Shown: positions 21,891-33,673, counted from the stretch's first letter. The stretch is 64,000 bases of DNA from Xanthostigma xanthostigma (GCA_963575645.1 OY754466.1:4504001-4568000); one strand, 5' to 3'. Program-made: numbers and translations. The notes: a model not told the origin generated them from the sequence alone.

Positions 21891-22480
21891 TCAAATATAT
21901 TAATATGTTAAGGTTAAGATGTTTGCCTCCGTTTTTAAAAAAAACCTCACAATTTCTCCACATAAATTATATATCATTTTACTGATAGTTGCTTGCTCTA
22001 CTGACATCGACAACTAAAAAATTTATTATTATTTTGTTTTTGTAAATTAATTAATTAACAGCAACGCTGAACAACGTCTGCCATCTGACGGCTTTAATTT
22101 TGAAACAACGTCAACACTTCGATCTGTCATCTGACCTTCATATTGTAATACAACAGACACAATACTGCATACTGCAATCTGACGTCTTTAATTTTGAAAC
22201 AGCGAGCAACGCTGAACAACGTCGCAGCAATGCTGCATGATGCCGTCTGACGGCTTAGCTCAACGCTTTTGCTACTTGCGCCTCTATATGACAATTTTAG
22301 TAAAATATTTCTTCGATCTGTCATCTGAGCTTCATATTGTAATACAACAAAAAGAAGAACGTTATAAGCAGTGTGCAAAATTAGAAACGAATTGAATACC
22401 TGCAATCATATTTAAAAAATAATTTTGTAAAGTGATAATTATACTTATTTAGTGCGAATAATTCACACAGGTCACACTAG
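21891..22480 (+). mobile_element. Non-autonomous Helitron, copy 3
   Basis: Starts TCAAATATATTAATATG after A (21890) and ends hairpin, ACAGGTCACA, CTAG followed by T (22481). The hairpin has one substitution (ATTCACAC), and one GCCGTCAGATGGC unit is mutated. Orientation is opposite to copies 1 and 2. Confidence 0.88.
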
Positions 22481-22877
22481 TAAATAAATAATTCTAAGAG
22501 CATTATGATCGGAAATATTTATTTATGAAATTCATAAATAAATATTTCTCCTAATACACTTATTATTACACTACCAGTGTAAATATACAAACTTTATTTA
22601 TTAAACGTATTTATATTCTTGGTAGATTAGTACTTTCCGCTTTTACGAAAGCGTCTTCCATGATGCGACATCAATAAAAATATGGGATAGAAGTCTATAA
22701 ACGTGATAATAACTTGAAACAACTTCAAAATAACACACAGAACAACATAAAGGTAGGTAGTTTACAGACGAAGTGACGTCACGCCGGAATCCAACATGGT
22801 GAACAACATTTTACACGTTTGAAGAACAAATTTAAAAAATACAATTTTTAAAATTGAATTATAAAATTTATAGTGCA

Positions 22878-23219
22878 CTAGCGGTCCCGCCCGGTTTCAC
22901 CCGGGTGCAAAAGAACGAATGGGGGGAGGGACATGAGTAGGCACATTCATCTTAGTTTACCAACATTAATGTTGTGTTCAAACATGATGATCGGAGTTAC
23001 CGTTCAAAAGTTTTTGTCGGATGAACAAATTTTGAGTTACATTTTGCAACATTTTTCATTGATTCTCCGCTCCTATTGGTCGTAGCGTCATATTATATAG
23101 CCTATAGCCTTCCTCGCTAAACAAAAAAAAATTTTCAATTCGAACCAGTAGTTCCTGAGATTAGCGCGTTCAACCAAACAAACAAACAAACTCTTCAGCT
23201 TTATATATAAGTATAGATT
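22878..23219 (+). repeat. ACTAGCGGTCCCGCCC repeat, copy 1
   Basis: Begins ACTAGCGGTCCCGCCCGGTT and ends CTCTTCAGCTTTATATATAAGTATAGAT. A second copy at 33674-34199 shares the whole length apart from a SINE-like insertion. Repeats with this head and tail are, to my knowledge, common in insect genomes; I cannot assign a class. Confidence 0.75.
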
Positions 23220-24284
23220 ATTTGGAGATCAACATTTCTCGTTTGCAGCTTTTTACTAAATCTATCAAGAATATTATGTATTATTAGATTTTTTCTTGCA
23301 TGGTGCAAAATACCCTATTGAACTTTATTAAAAGGAACACTTATTAATACGAAATCACACGTGTATAACTTCAATCTACTATAGATATTTATGTCAAATG
23401 TATTTTTGGAGATAGAACGGTCCTGTTGGCTGAATTTTTTATAGGACCTACATATTACAACCCTTAAAATCGCCTGAAGACGCATGACACTATAAAACGT
23501 AGCCGTTTCTCTTGTTCAAAGCAGCAGCTGAAAAGTGTCTCTTCCTGGAGGACTCATAAAATAGTAACCAATTGAAAATGCGTAAAAACTAATCGTCAAA
23601 AGAATCAAACCAATAAAATAGTGTGTATACGATCCATCGATTTCTTCGACACATTGTTTCTCCTTTAAAAAAATCGCTTGTTTACTTCTGGGCACTGATA
23701 CACCAGTGGCGGAGAGTGATGGATTTCGTTTGGGTTGGCACAAATAATTACTTTAAGAGTTCTATAACACGAGACTGGTTTTGCAGTTGGAATCACTGCT
23801 GCGATTTTTTTAAGGAGGTTCATTTTTTTAAGTTTTTTATTTTAAATATTTTTTTGTTTAGTGTCTAATAAAACAGAAGAGCAACGTTTACGCAGACAAC
23901 TACAACTTTTGTAATATTTCTTGAATTTTTGTTAATTTCCCAAAAAGTTGCTGAACCGATTTTGCTGAAATTTATATCGAACCAACTTTGAGACATACTC
24001 TATCGAATAAAAAAAGAATCATCGAAATCGGTTCGCAGCCGGCAAAGATATCGATGGACACAAAAAAAAATAATAAAAAAAAATTCAATCGAATCGAGAA
24101 TCTCCGTTTTTGAAAGCGGTTAAAAATATTGTAAAAATATGAAAAGTGAGTAAATTATCACCATTTCCTAATTGAGTTTTAATGGCAAAATTTGAACATT
24201 TCATGAACGCAGTCTGTTAATATTGTATTAGAAACGTTAAAAATGCCTGCATATAAAACAGACAAATGCAATAATTTTAAATTA
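23220..24284. other. No supported gene
   Basis: Two mutually antisense ORFs at 23516-23868 lack motifs. Around 23940-24060 the text (GATTTTGCTGAAATTTATATCGAACC) resembles decayed repeat DNA. Nothing else supported. Confidence 0.4.
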
Positions 24285-24885
24285 CTACTGTGACCTGTGC
24301 AAATTATTCGCACTAAATAAGTATAATAATTATCACTTTACAAAATTATTTTTTAAATATGATTGCAGGTATTTAATTCGTTTCTAATTTGGCACACTGC
24401 TTATAACGTTCTTCTATTTGTTGTAAGTATTACAATATGAAGCTCAGATGACAAATCGAAGAAATATTTTACTAAAATTGTCATATAGAGGCGCAAGTAG
24501 CAAAAGCGTTGAGCTAAGCCGTCAGATGGCATCATGCAGCATTGCTGTGTGGTTGTTCAGCGTTGCTCGCTGTTTCAAAATTAAAGCCGTCAGATGGCAG
24601 TATGCAGTATTGTGTCTGTTGTATTACAATATGAAGGTCAGATGACAGATCGAAGTGTTGACGTTGTTTCAAAATTAAAGCCGTCAGATGGCAGACGTTG
24701 TTCAGCGTTGCTGTATTTTAATTAATTTAGAAAAACAAAAGCAATAATAAATTTTTTAGTTGTCAATGTCAGTAGAGCAAGCAATTATCTGTAAAATGAT
24801 ATATAATTTATGTGGAGAAATTGTGAGGTTTTTTCTAAAAAGGGAGGCAAACATCTTTAACCTTAGCGTATTAATATATATATGA
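24285..24885 (-). mobile_element. Non-autonomous Helitron, copy 4
   Basis: Minus-strand copy between A (24284) and T (24886). The terminal CTAG has become GTAG on the element strand, and the interior has an extra AAGTA near 24425. Hairpin and 5' TCATATATATATTAATACG retained. Confidence 0.85.
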
Positions 24886-27188
24886 TTAACGCGCGGCCAC
24901 TGTAAAATTGACAAATCTGGCAACACTGGGCATACAATTTTCATAGAGTGGACAGTGCGTTTACGACTTTTTTATACTTTATATTTTTTTTTCTTATCTG
25001 AAACATATAAAAACAACTCTAAATAATTTATATAGACCAGAGACTTTTGGTAGACGAAGGTTAGGAAAATTATTGTTTTCAACAAAATAAAAACAGAAGT
25101 AACGTTGAAAAATCAATCGCTTTTAAATTAGAAAAGCTAATGAAATGTAACTTCTGAACAAAAGCCTTTTAATAAACACGAGCTTTTATTTCAAATCTAT
25201 TTCAATAATCAAAACATTTAATTAATATCTATCGAGTATCGATACACAGCGATATATTGACCCATTTCGGCAAACACTGACACGAGAACTATTTTCGACC
25301 TCCTAACACAGGAACAAATGTTTGGGAATCGCTGCTCCTATTCTGTTGGTAGCCTTTTGCCGTGAACAACTCCATCCTGTTAATAGTGTTAATTTTAATG
25401 CTACCGTGTGCGCTCGCATTGTAAAAATTCACTCTCATCGTTTTTTCTATAACGCGGCATTGGCAAAAGAATTATAACCTCAAAAAGCACGTTTTGACTT
25501 GCGTACTGTTGAAGTGAATCCTGAATAATATTACGTTTTGAACAGAACTGTTTATTTGTAAAGAGGAAACAATGAGATATGACTACGTCACGTGACAATA
25601 ACTATACCATAATGGTGGCTGTTGAACAGCTGATCGTCTTTATCTAGGTTATGTTTAATGTTTCGAGTATGATCAATGAGCACAGAGATGAAATAAGAGT
25701 TATGTAATCATAATAAATGGCAGTTCTGAATGCGTTCAACTCAGTTTTCTGCAATGTAACAGGATAGTTGTTCCTTTGTTACGTGTTTACGGAATAAACA
25801 GGTGTGACGTCACATAGAAACAAACAAGAAACGTATAGGTATATAATACAAACTCTCACATAGAGTTCGTTCGTGTTTTGTTAAAACAGTTTGTTTTGAA
25901 AAACGAGAATTACATTTTGTAAACTGGATGTAGATTGTATGGAGTTATGTAACAGTGAATACCATAAAACGCGTTTCTAGAACAATACAAATCGCTATAG
26001 TGTAATTGAATATTTTTAAAAGAAAATTATAGAATAGTTATTGGCGTAACTAGTAGTCTAAGTCATTCATGGCGTGTCATGACTTAGCCTACAAGTTGCG
26101 CCCATAATTGTATTCAACAATTGCGCGTTATTCATGTTTTAATTATAATGAGATGTTGTAAATATCTATTTATTTCTTTATAAAAAAAAACTGTCAATAC
26201 TAACAGCACCAATAAGCACGATTCAATGTTTTGGTTTGAGATTAGCCGGTTATGAATAAACTCCATGTCGAAAACATTCGGCCTCTCAATTTTAGCCTCA
26301 ATGGGTAACAACGGAGTTGTTGTTACCTACTATTTCGTTACGACTCAGAAAATAGTTACGTTTTTTCTCATTACTCCACAATGGCCGAGCTAGTAGGAAT
26401 CTTCATTGAGTTAATATGACAAGTAATTGTCACCAGTCGGTAAATGGCTATTTAGGGTTCGGTTTTTAGGCATGATAAAACATGAATAACGCGCATGAGT
26501 TGAATAAACTTATTAACGATCGGGTTGCTTCAGTGGTAGGTTTTAGGGGTTGAAAAATTTTTTTTGGGCCCAAAAATATCAAAAAAAAATTCAGAATCGT
26601 TTCAAAATTGAAATTTAACCCATTATTAAAGATGAAAATGTCCTGCCAAAATTTAATTAAAATCGGGCCGACAGGACCGGACTCAAAAATTTTATGAAAA
26701 AGTTAGTTTATAGATATGAATATACTTAATGAAGGGTGAATTTAATTTGGTAAACTGATAGTAAAATTTAAATTAAGAAAAAAAATAGCAGTCTAATGTC
26801 GTTGTGAAACTCTCTGTTATGCAGAACATTAGACTGTACTCACACAAAAACAAATTATGTATCTGTACATAAAAAGATTAATTTTGAAGGTAAATTATAA
26901 TGAATATATATTGACACTCTACGGACACTTTTTTAAGCCCTACGGACACTGCAACTTTAAGTTTTTAGCAGCGCCACCTAAGTAACTAATAAATCCCAGA
27001 TGTCCCCGTCTACAAGAACCATGTTACAATCCAACTCGGCAAGCGTTGCGCGCTGTCATCTAACGGTATAACTAGTAACTGAAAAACGCAACGTCCCTCT
27101 GTAAAACGTCGCCCCATAAAAGTGTCGCTCCAATTGCAAGGTTTTGTTTGTTTATTAAGAGCACTGTGGTTGAAACAAAAATAAAAAG
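24886..27188. other. No gene; weak inverted repeat 26113-26510
   Basis: No credible ORF. At 26113-26142 and 26480-26510 about 30 bases around GCGCGTTATTCATGTTTTA are inverted relative to each other, which could be MITE ends or an inverted duplication. A smaller hairpin around CAGTCTAATGT lies at 26791-26836. Confidence 0.45.
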
Positions 27189-27291
27189 TAGTTACTGCTT
27201 ACCACAGCAGTTTAGTGTTTGCTGAAGATGAGAGCATAGCTCCCGAAATGTACATCCACTAACAAAACTGTTGTGATAATAAGTAACTATT
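27189..27291 (+). repeat. Hairpin with CTGAAGA...GAAA loop
   Basis: Outer arms TAGTTACT...CAGCAGTTTAGTG and CACTAACAAAACTGTTGTG...AGTAACTA pair imperfectly. The loop carries CTGAAGA (27222-27228), a GAG/CTC mini-stem and GAAA (27245-27248), the same layout as in the PLE tails near 29073 and 29488. Probably another PLE-type terminal fragment. Confidence 0.5.
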
Positions 27292-27362
27292 CTTTATTTT
27301 TTTATTTATGCAAGGTTTTACTCCCGACCAAACGCGTTGTTAGATGTTTCACGTCATGATAC

Positions 27363-27891
27363 TAGTGATGTGCCGAATATCCGTATCCGCGGGAGAAGAA
27401 AGATCCGTATCCGTATCCGTTAGTTTTTGGCGGATCTTTTACGGATTTTTTACCTTATTAATTTTCAATTCATAGAGGAAATTTTATATATATAGGTGAT
27501 TAGGTAATAATGAAAAACTGTTAAATTCCATTCAGATTATTTTTTATTTTTTAAAATCGTATTTGGCACCTTTATATTGCAAACATTTATCGTAATGAGT
27601 ACCATACCAATAGTACATAACTCAAAGGTACTAAACAACTATCTTTATAATGAGATATTGCACATCGATCTTTGGAAAGAGACAATCTGTTATGAGAGTT
27701 AACTCTTAAAGAGGTCAATAACTTTTTCCCATAACAGATAGTCTCTTTCCAAAGGTCGATGTGCAATATTTACCGCCGCGTACTCTAAGAAAGTTAAGAT
27801 CCGTATCCGTATCCGCGGAACTTGAAACCAAATATCCGTATTCAGATCCGTATCCGCAGATATACATTTTTAACGATCCGGCACATCACTA
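27363..27891 (+). mobile_element. hAT-like MITE, ATCCGTATCCG family, copy 1
   Basis: Ends TAGTGATGTGCCG and CGGCACATCACTA, with multiple ATCCGTATCCG repeats inside both ends and an internal hairpin (GATATTGCACATCGATC...GGTCGATGTGCAATATT, 27656-27771). An inverse copy with a perfect 8-bp duplication is at 55110-55657. The flanks here have diverged. Confidence 0.8.
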
Positions 27892-28313
27892 ATAGAAACC
27901 AAATGTTACGAAATGGCAACGTTTTGTAGTGTCAATTAGGAAAGATATATTATGTATACCTATATGGAATTTAAATATTGTATACAATATGCATATACCT
28001 ACGCCATCTAGTGTGTTCAAATACTCTGAAATGTAATTTTGTGGAGAGATACATTTTCCAAATAGTTTTATTATGTTGATCTCTGTTACATGTACGTAAA
28101 TATGAAATATTGTAAACAAAATTACTGTTGTATCAATTTCATTGTTTCAAAACAACAATATTATAGCTATTATTGTCGATTAAGTAGACGGTTCCGTGAC
28201 GGCGGTCATAAATATTACAGTATCGCGGGACGAAATATGTTTTTGTGTCTTTTGATGAAGACGTCGAATTATTACTCATTTTAAAAGAAGTTGTCAATGC
28301 GTCGTGTATATTT

Positions 28314-28490
28314 TACCTTTGCCTTTGCCCCATCGCGTTTCACTGCGAGACAATTCGCATACCCCTTTATCGTTCACCCCGGAATTACAATTCGCATACC
28401 CGTTTATCGTTCACCCCGGAATTATTTTTTTAAAAACTCCACCTTTGCCCCATCGCGTTTCACTGCGAGACAATTCGCACACCCCTTTAT
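28314..28490 (+). repeat. Minisatellite-like direct repeats
   Basis: Units containing ATTCGCATACCCCTTTATCGTTCACCCCGGAATTA occur twice back to back (from about 28355), and GCCCCATCGCGTTTCACTGCGAGACAATTCGCA occurs twice (from about 28327 and 28447). Three overlapping ORFs here are artefacts of the repeat. Confidence 0.75.
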
Positions 28491-28582
28491 CAAAAAAGTG
28501 GTGGTTTTCAATCTTCATGAAAATGTGAGTTATAAGTTGTAGTCTCAAAGTGAAAAAAAAAATAAAAAGTAAAAACAAACCT

Positions 28583-28655
28583 CATTCCGCTACCGGGAAT
28601 TGAACCCGGGCCTCTTGGGTGAGAGCCAGGCACGCTACCTATTACACCATTACTG
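28583..28655 (-). ncRNA. tRNA-Glu-like sequence, likely SINE head
   Basis: The minus strand shows ATGGTGTAATAGGTAGC (box A region), a CTCTCAC loop that would read CTC (Glu), and CCCGGGTTCAATTCCCGG (T arm). The anticodon stem has a mismatch and the 5' strand does not pair with the 3' acceptor strand. A T-rich tail follows. I read it as a tRNA-derived SINE head or tRNA pseudogene. Confidence 0.55.
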
Positions 28656-28695
28656 AGTATGTCATATACGCTTTGTACTAGAAACACATTTGCAG

Positions 28696-29587
28696 GTTCA
28701 AAACTTTGAAAGAGCTCTTAAAACAAGAATAAGAAAACATCAAAATAATCATAAATTAATCCCTGACAAACATAATGTAATAACTAAACACAAATTAGAA
28801 CTTGACCACAAAATTAATTGGGATAATATAACAATTTTAGTAGAAGTTTTGTTCCAAAATATGTATTGAAGGAGATTTATTTAGTTGAGGAACAATTGAA
28901 AATAAATAAATAAATAATTAGTACAATATTATTTGCACAATTGACAGAACAATTTTATAAGAAAACTGTTTTATGATAATTTTAAAATTAAAAAATTGTC
29001 GAGATTCATAATAAATGATCATGTATATTAGAATTATGTTTACAATTTACCATCTTAACTTGCATTGAGGCCCTGATGATGAAAATATATTTTTCGAAAC
29101 GTTGGCCACAAGCGATACACTGGTAAAGCTTATTTTCAATTGTTCCTCAACCAAATAAATCTCCTTCAATAACAATTTTAAATAATGAAACTAATTTTTT
29201 TAAAAGAAATATTTCGGAAATGTTACATATAAAATCAAATAAAAATTCTCTCAATGCTCAATTAGATAGGGAAAATTTAAGTAATATATATATTATTTTG
29301 AAATAATATTTTGTTTATAATAATGTTTCTTTTATTTTAGGTTTACAATTATTTCCATGACTACTTAATAAAAAATTGTTTGTTATTATTTTTTCAATAT
29401 TTTGATACTAATTAATTATTTTTGAAAGTTTTTTATATAAAGCGAATTAAAAATTAAATATTAATTATTTTTTATATTTTTTAGATCCGTGCTGAAGAAG
29501 ATCCAAATCCAGATCGAAACGTTAATGTATTAATTATATTTTTTGTTAATATATTGTCTGAAAAATTGGTCGATCATTTTATTTATT
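28696..29587 (+). pseudogene. Penelope-like element 3' end, GIY-YIG C-terminus
   Basis: Two coding blocks, 28696-28839 and 29181-29306, join in the same frame across an insertion. The first reads FERALKTRIRKHQNNHK...VITKHKLELDHKINWDNITIL; the second FFKRNISEMLHIKSNKNSLNAQ...NIY, then a stop. This order (KTRI.EH, ITxHxxxxxHxxxWxN, KRxxSEMxHIK, NxQ.D) is what the C-terminal half of PLE GIY-YIG endonuclease regions looks like. The reverse transcriptase and the GIY-YIG start are missing upstream, so the copy is dead. The 3' flank carries CTGAAGAAGATCC...GATCGAAACGTTAATG and TTGTCTGAAAAATTGGTCGAT, shared with the hairpin elements at 3820, 10970, 20007, 41640 and 46459. Confidence 0.8.
28840..29169 (+). 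mobile_element. PLE-type insertion inside PLE relic
   Basis: 330-bp insert bounded by an 11-bp duplication TAACAATTTTA (28829-28839 and 29170-29180). Its near-terminal inverted repeats (ATTGAAGGAGATTTATTTAGTTGAGG and complement) flank a CTGATGA...GAAACGTTGG block (29073-29104). Removing it restores the host reading frame, so it entered an intact ORF segment. It belongs to a PLE family different from its host. Confidence 0.78.
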
Positions 29588-31100
29588 AATAAAGTATTTT
29601 TATAAATCACACTTAATTATCAATAATTTGTTATTCCAAAATCATAAAAATATTGTTTGTCGCGAGAAATATTGAAAAAAATATGATTTTACCAAAAAAC
29701 TTCAATCGTTTTGCGGCACGTGTTATTTATTTTTTTTAAAGGTTGTCCTTGCCTTTTTACATCAAAAGGAATCTTTTTAAGGAGCGTCGAAAAAAAAATT
29801 AATTTTTAACAACCAGTCTAGTGGACATTTATTGTCTCTGAATAGAGCACACACTTTGACGTCGTGTTTGTTTGTAGGCGCTTGTCGCCCGCGTGACAAG
29901 ATACTGTTTCCTGATTGGCTTTTGCTCAAAACAAGCAGACGAATAATCAAGAAAAATAGTTCCGGTTTTAATTTCGAAATCCGTTTGGTCGCAAGTTCCA
30001 GCAGTGGAAAACCAGCCTCGTGTGCAGCGGTTGAAATTTCGTTAAAAACTTACAATTAGGCTTTTGAAAAAAAAATAATTATCGATTTTTTTATTGTATT
30101 TTAAAACTTTATCATAAATAATATTGATAATCGATGCGAAAAACTTTGAAAAAACTTTTTTTAAATTAATTATAAGCAATTTAAAATTGATAAAATATTA
30201 AAAAAATCACGTGACTGCAAACGCACTAAAATTGTTTTTGACAGTTGTGACGTCATACTGGTAAAATGTCCTATACGCAGTATACTATCAATGGCTTCTA
30301 CATGTGTATTGACTAAAACATTATGACGTCACATTATGTTCGGGAAATGTCGGCGCGTTCTCGGAACTGGGTACAAATTATTATTTTTAATTTGATATAA
30401 CTTTTGAATTATAACGAAAATAAAAAAAAGAAAAATAGTTTTGTTATAAAACTTATATACGATCTTTCCATTTATGACAAAAAAAATTTCATTCAAAAGC
30501 CCAATTATTGAAGACTATGTTACGATTTTTTTTTTGTATTGATTTCATTTTAATAAATATTTATAGACACCCCACCGCGGTGATTAAGTTTATGCCGAGT
30601 TTAGACAAACTTTGAAGTGAGTTTAATTATTTTTTACACGCGTGTTTATCGTTTGACGGAAAAGGGTAAAAATGGATTCTGTCAAGCGTGACAACTTAGA
30701 ATAATGATTGAAGATATTTTTTACATAAAGCACAACAACAATTTCCTGGCAACAATAGAGGTTTTTTTTTAGCGAGTACATTATACAAACATTACATCAC
30801 ATACAGTGCTGCCAACCAATTAATTATTTTTAATGATGAGAGACCGCAACCATCTTCTCCACTAATTAGTTATGCATATTCATATTATTCCTTTCACACA
30901 GAAAAACTCATTTCTAGAAACAGTTACCTTTTAAATCCATCCATACAAAAAACTAATTTGAAATTCAAAATTGTCAAGCTCAGTACACCAGTGGTTCGCA
31001 ACCAGTAAACTGAATACACGGACCCTAGGGACCCCAAGGGTCAAATGCCTACAAATATTGAATAATTATCAAAGATTTTTATTACTTTTTCCACATAGTG
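29588..31100. other. No gene; repeat fragment 29813-30052
   Basis: 29813-30052 shares GTGGACATTTATTGTCTCTGAA, a GCCCGCGTGACAAGATACTG block and CCAGCCTCGTGTGCAGCGG with the GTCACGTGGGCGAC family (partly inverted, rearranged). The rest is A/T-rich without ORFs. GTGACGTCATA and its complement at 30247 and 30321 form a short inverted pair. Confidence 0.45.
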
Positions 31101-31148
31101 AGCAATTATCGTATAGTTAATATAATATTACTATAATTTAGATACATT

Positions 31149-31350
31149 TTGACAATTTTTTTGTGATTTTTGACAATTTTTTTAATGAATTTTGACAATT
31201 TTTTTTGGTAAATTTTGACAATCTTTTTGTGATTTGTGACAATTTTTTTGATGAATGGAATAGAAAAAAAATTACTTGTGTCAGCGGGAATCGAACCCGA
31301 CACCTTGCTATTACTGGACTAACGCTTTAACCGCTCGGCCATACCGATAT
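31149..31350 (-). repeat. SINE-like unit: tRNA head plus minisatellite
   Basis: The minus strand has GGTATGGCCGAGCGGTTAAAGC (box A) and GGGTTCGATTCCC (box B), followed by at least five ~22-base units around AAAAAATTGTCA (31149-31257). The acceptor stem does not pair, so it is not a functional tRNA. The 65-codon minus-strand ORF is a by-product of the units. Confidence 0.6.
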
Positions 31351-32326
31351 CGCAGCTTGTGTTGTTATTGTGGTATAGAAGTGTAGCAGTTATTCTACGT
31401 AATATACTACATTTAAAATAACAGTTATAGGTATTTTTTTGTTTGTTTTTTTTTTATTTTAACTATTAGCTGTCAAAAATAATAAAATAAAACTGTTAAA
31501 AATTAAACTACTGAACACATTTATGTGAATTTAAATAGAGTTCTGTTCTGATACTAAACAAAGTGAATAAAATATAACCCAAGGCAATCCAACCAAAATT
31601 GTGATCTGTAGATTCGTGACGTACATACGTACATACCAACCAACAACTGCTGTTTGTAATTTTCAATTAAAATTTTAATAGTATTTATGAACTCGAATTG
31701 ATTTAAAAATGGTTCTGTTTTATAGATCAGAATCTCCTCTTTTCAAAAAGCTTTAATTTGAATGGATTTCGTGTGAAATTAACTTAGATATAACTTCTTA
31801 TATGAACGAAAGTCAGCTCTGACGTACAAAACGATAATAAAGCACATACTAGTTTAGCGGTATGTGCAAATATAATTAGACCACGAACAGTAATGGTTAC
31901 CGTACGAAGGTCAACTGTTTGAGGTGCACTGGTTTTCTAGGCACGGAGTGGATGCTGGCGTTAAGTTGAAGCAGGTCATTCAATGCATATAAATACAGCG
32001 GAAAAATGAATAAACAATTCTTTTCTCTCTTATTCCATTCCCATCTCTAATACAGTTTTTTATTTAAACGTCACACATTTGTTTTTCATTTGTTATTTCA
32101 GTCATGCCTTGTAAAATGACGAAGCAATTTAGAATTTTTAAACCCGCGTTTAAAAAAAAATATTACAATATTACTGACTTGTATAATTTGAGAAACAGTA
32201 CGGAAATAGTATATTGTGCGACTAGTGAGAGAAGGAGATGATTCCATGAGCGTGAAATTTGCCGCACGAGCGTAGCGAGTGCAGTAAAACGCACGCGAGT
32301 GAAATATTCTCTTTCGATCATTGGTC
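31351..32326. other. No supported gene
   Basis: No motif-bearing ORF. Near 32206-32326 there is GTATATTGTGCGACTAGTG and GCACGAGCGTAGCGAGTGC, a style seen in decayed DNA elements, continuing into the inverted repeat that starts at 32327. Confidence 0.4.
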
Positions 32327-32733
32327 GCACATAATACTTTATTCAACTAGCAGGAGTAATATGTAATCGGGGCCCTGATAAAAGAGGGAACAATAATAAA
32401 TCACTTCATTGATTGACGTACCCACCGTCAGTGTATGCACACAAGATTGCCATGACTTTCGCTGAATTGCGATGCTGTTTTCATATATACAATACCGCCT
32501 ACCACGTTCCTATTGGTCCAGAAGCTGCATGCAGTTTTTTTTTTCATTATTTCACGCTTGGGCTTGCTACTGAGTTTCTATTGGTCCAGAAAATTCATTA
32601 TCACACTGTACGGCTTATTATTAGCACTCTACGCGTCAACATGAAGTAATTTATTATTTCTCCCGAATTTAGCAGGGCCTCGAAATTACATATTACTAAC
32701 GCGTGTTGAATAATAGTATATTGTGCAACTAGT
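32327..32733. mobile_element. Inverted-repeat element (MITE-like)
   Basis: Arms of about 60 bases: left GTCGCACATAATACTTTATTCAAC...AGTAATATGTAATC...GGCCCTG, right its complement ending near 32733. The interior contains CTATTGGTCCAGAA twice (32511, 32579). No transposase. Target duplication not resolved. Confidence 0.6.
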
Positions 32734-33046
32734 GCGACAATGCCGCACGAGTTGCACATACTATTTTTTATTACGAATTAAATTAAATTAAAATTAAATT
32801 TATATTACGAATTAAAAAAGAAATTAGAAGTAATAAAAATTAAAATTAAATCATTAAAAAGTTGAAAATTCAGTTAAAATTGTTATTGCATTGGTAACTA
32901 TGGTAACTCTGAATTTGCGTGCGGCAAACAATAATTTCAGTGCGACAAATAAAGTTTCCGCACGCAAATGAAAATAGCTACTTTTCAACCGTAACAGCGT
33001 GCGTAAACATACCACTTTTCCCGCATGAGTAATAAAAAAAATAAGA

Positions 33047-33340
33047 TTGGTTTCAAGATTATAATGGCGGAAGTAACGGGTATATTCTATAAGGATTGGG
33101 TAGAAATTAAAATTAGTTTTACCCTGGTTGAAATGACGTGTATGTTTAATAAGGTAGAATGGAAAAATAACGCAAATTTGTGTTTAAGCTAGTGGAAGTG
33201 ACGGGTTGATTTTCTAAGAAAAAGATAGAGACATAATACAATTTTGAGGCCATCATAGTGGAAGCGACGGGTAGAGTTAACAATAATAGGACAGCAAAAT
33301 TATTCAAGTTTGAGTTTCATTGGCAGAAATGGCGGGATGA
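33047..33340 (+). repeat. GGAAGTGACGGGT repeat, copy 2
   Basis: Same order of motif variants as 460-690 (GGCGGAAGTAACGGGTAT, GGTTGAAATGACGTGTAT, AGTGGAAGTGACGGGT, AGTGGAAGCGACGGGT), extended by one more unit (GGCAGAAATGGCGGGAT). Confidence 0.65.
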
Positions 33341-33371
33341 ATCCTTAAAAATAGATATAGATTGCTTGTTT

Positions 33372-33645
33372 TGAGAAAGAACCAATCAGGAAACAGTTTT
33401 TTGTCACGTGGGCGACACAGACAAACGCCCACAAACCAACATGGCATCATGGTATCTTTTGCTCAGACAACAGACACGTTCTGTTCTCTGGTCATTTGAA
33501 CTGTCACTGCGCGCGCACCAAACAAAACAAGCTTGAAAAGACGCATCGTGTGAAGCGCGCACATAAGACATCAAGAAAACCAGCGCTGGAAAACTAGCAG
33601 TCAAATCTAGCGGTAAAGCCAGCCCCGTATGCAGAGACTTTTACA
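33372..33645 (+). repeat. GTCACGTGGGCGAC family, copy at 33.4 kb
   Basis: Collinear with 17628-17915, including GTCACGTGGGCGACA, GCGCGCACC, GTGTGAAGCGCGCACATAA and AAGCCAGCCCCGTATGCAG. Starts directly after AACCAATCAGGAAAC. Non-coding. Confidence 0.65.
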
Positions 33646-33673
33646 TATTATTATTCAAGAATTTTTATTTGTT

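Noticed and set aside
28583-28655. Functional tRNA-Glu gene
   Set aside because: Acceptor stem strands do not pair and the anticodon stem has a mismatch.
28840-29169. Ordinary TIR MITE
   Set aside because: The 11-bp duplication and CTGATGA...GAAACGTTGG tail fit a PLE fragment better than a cut-and-paste element.
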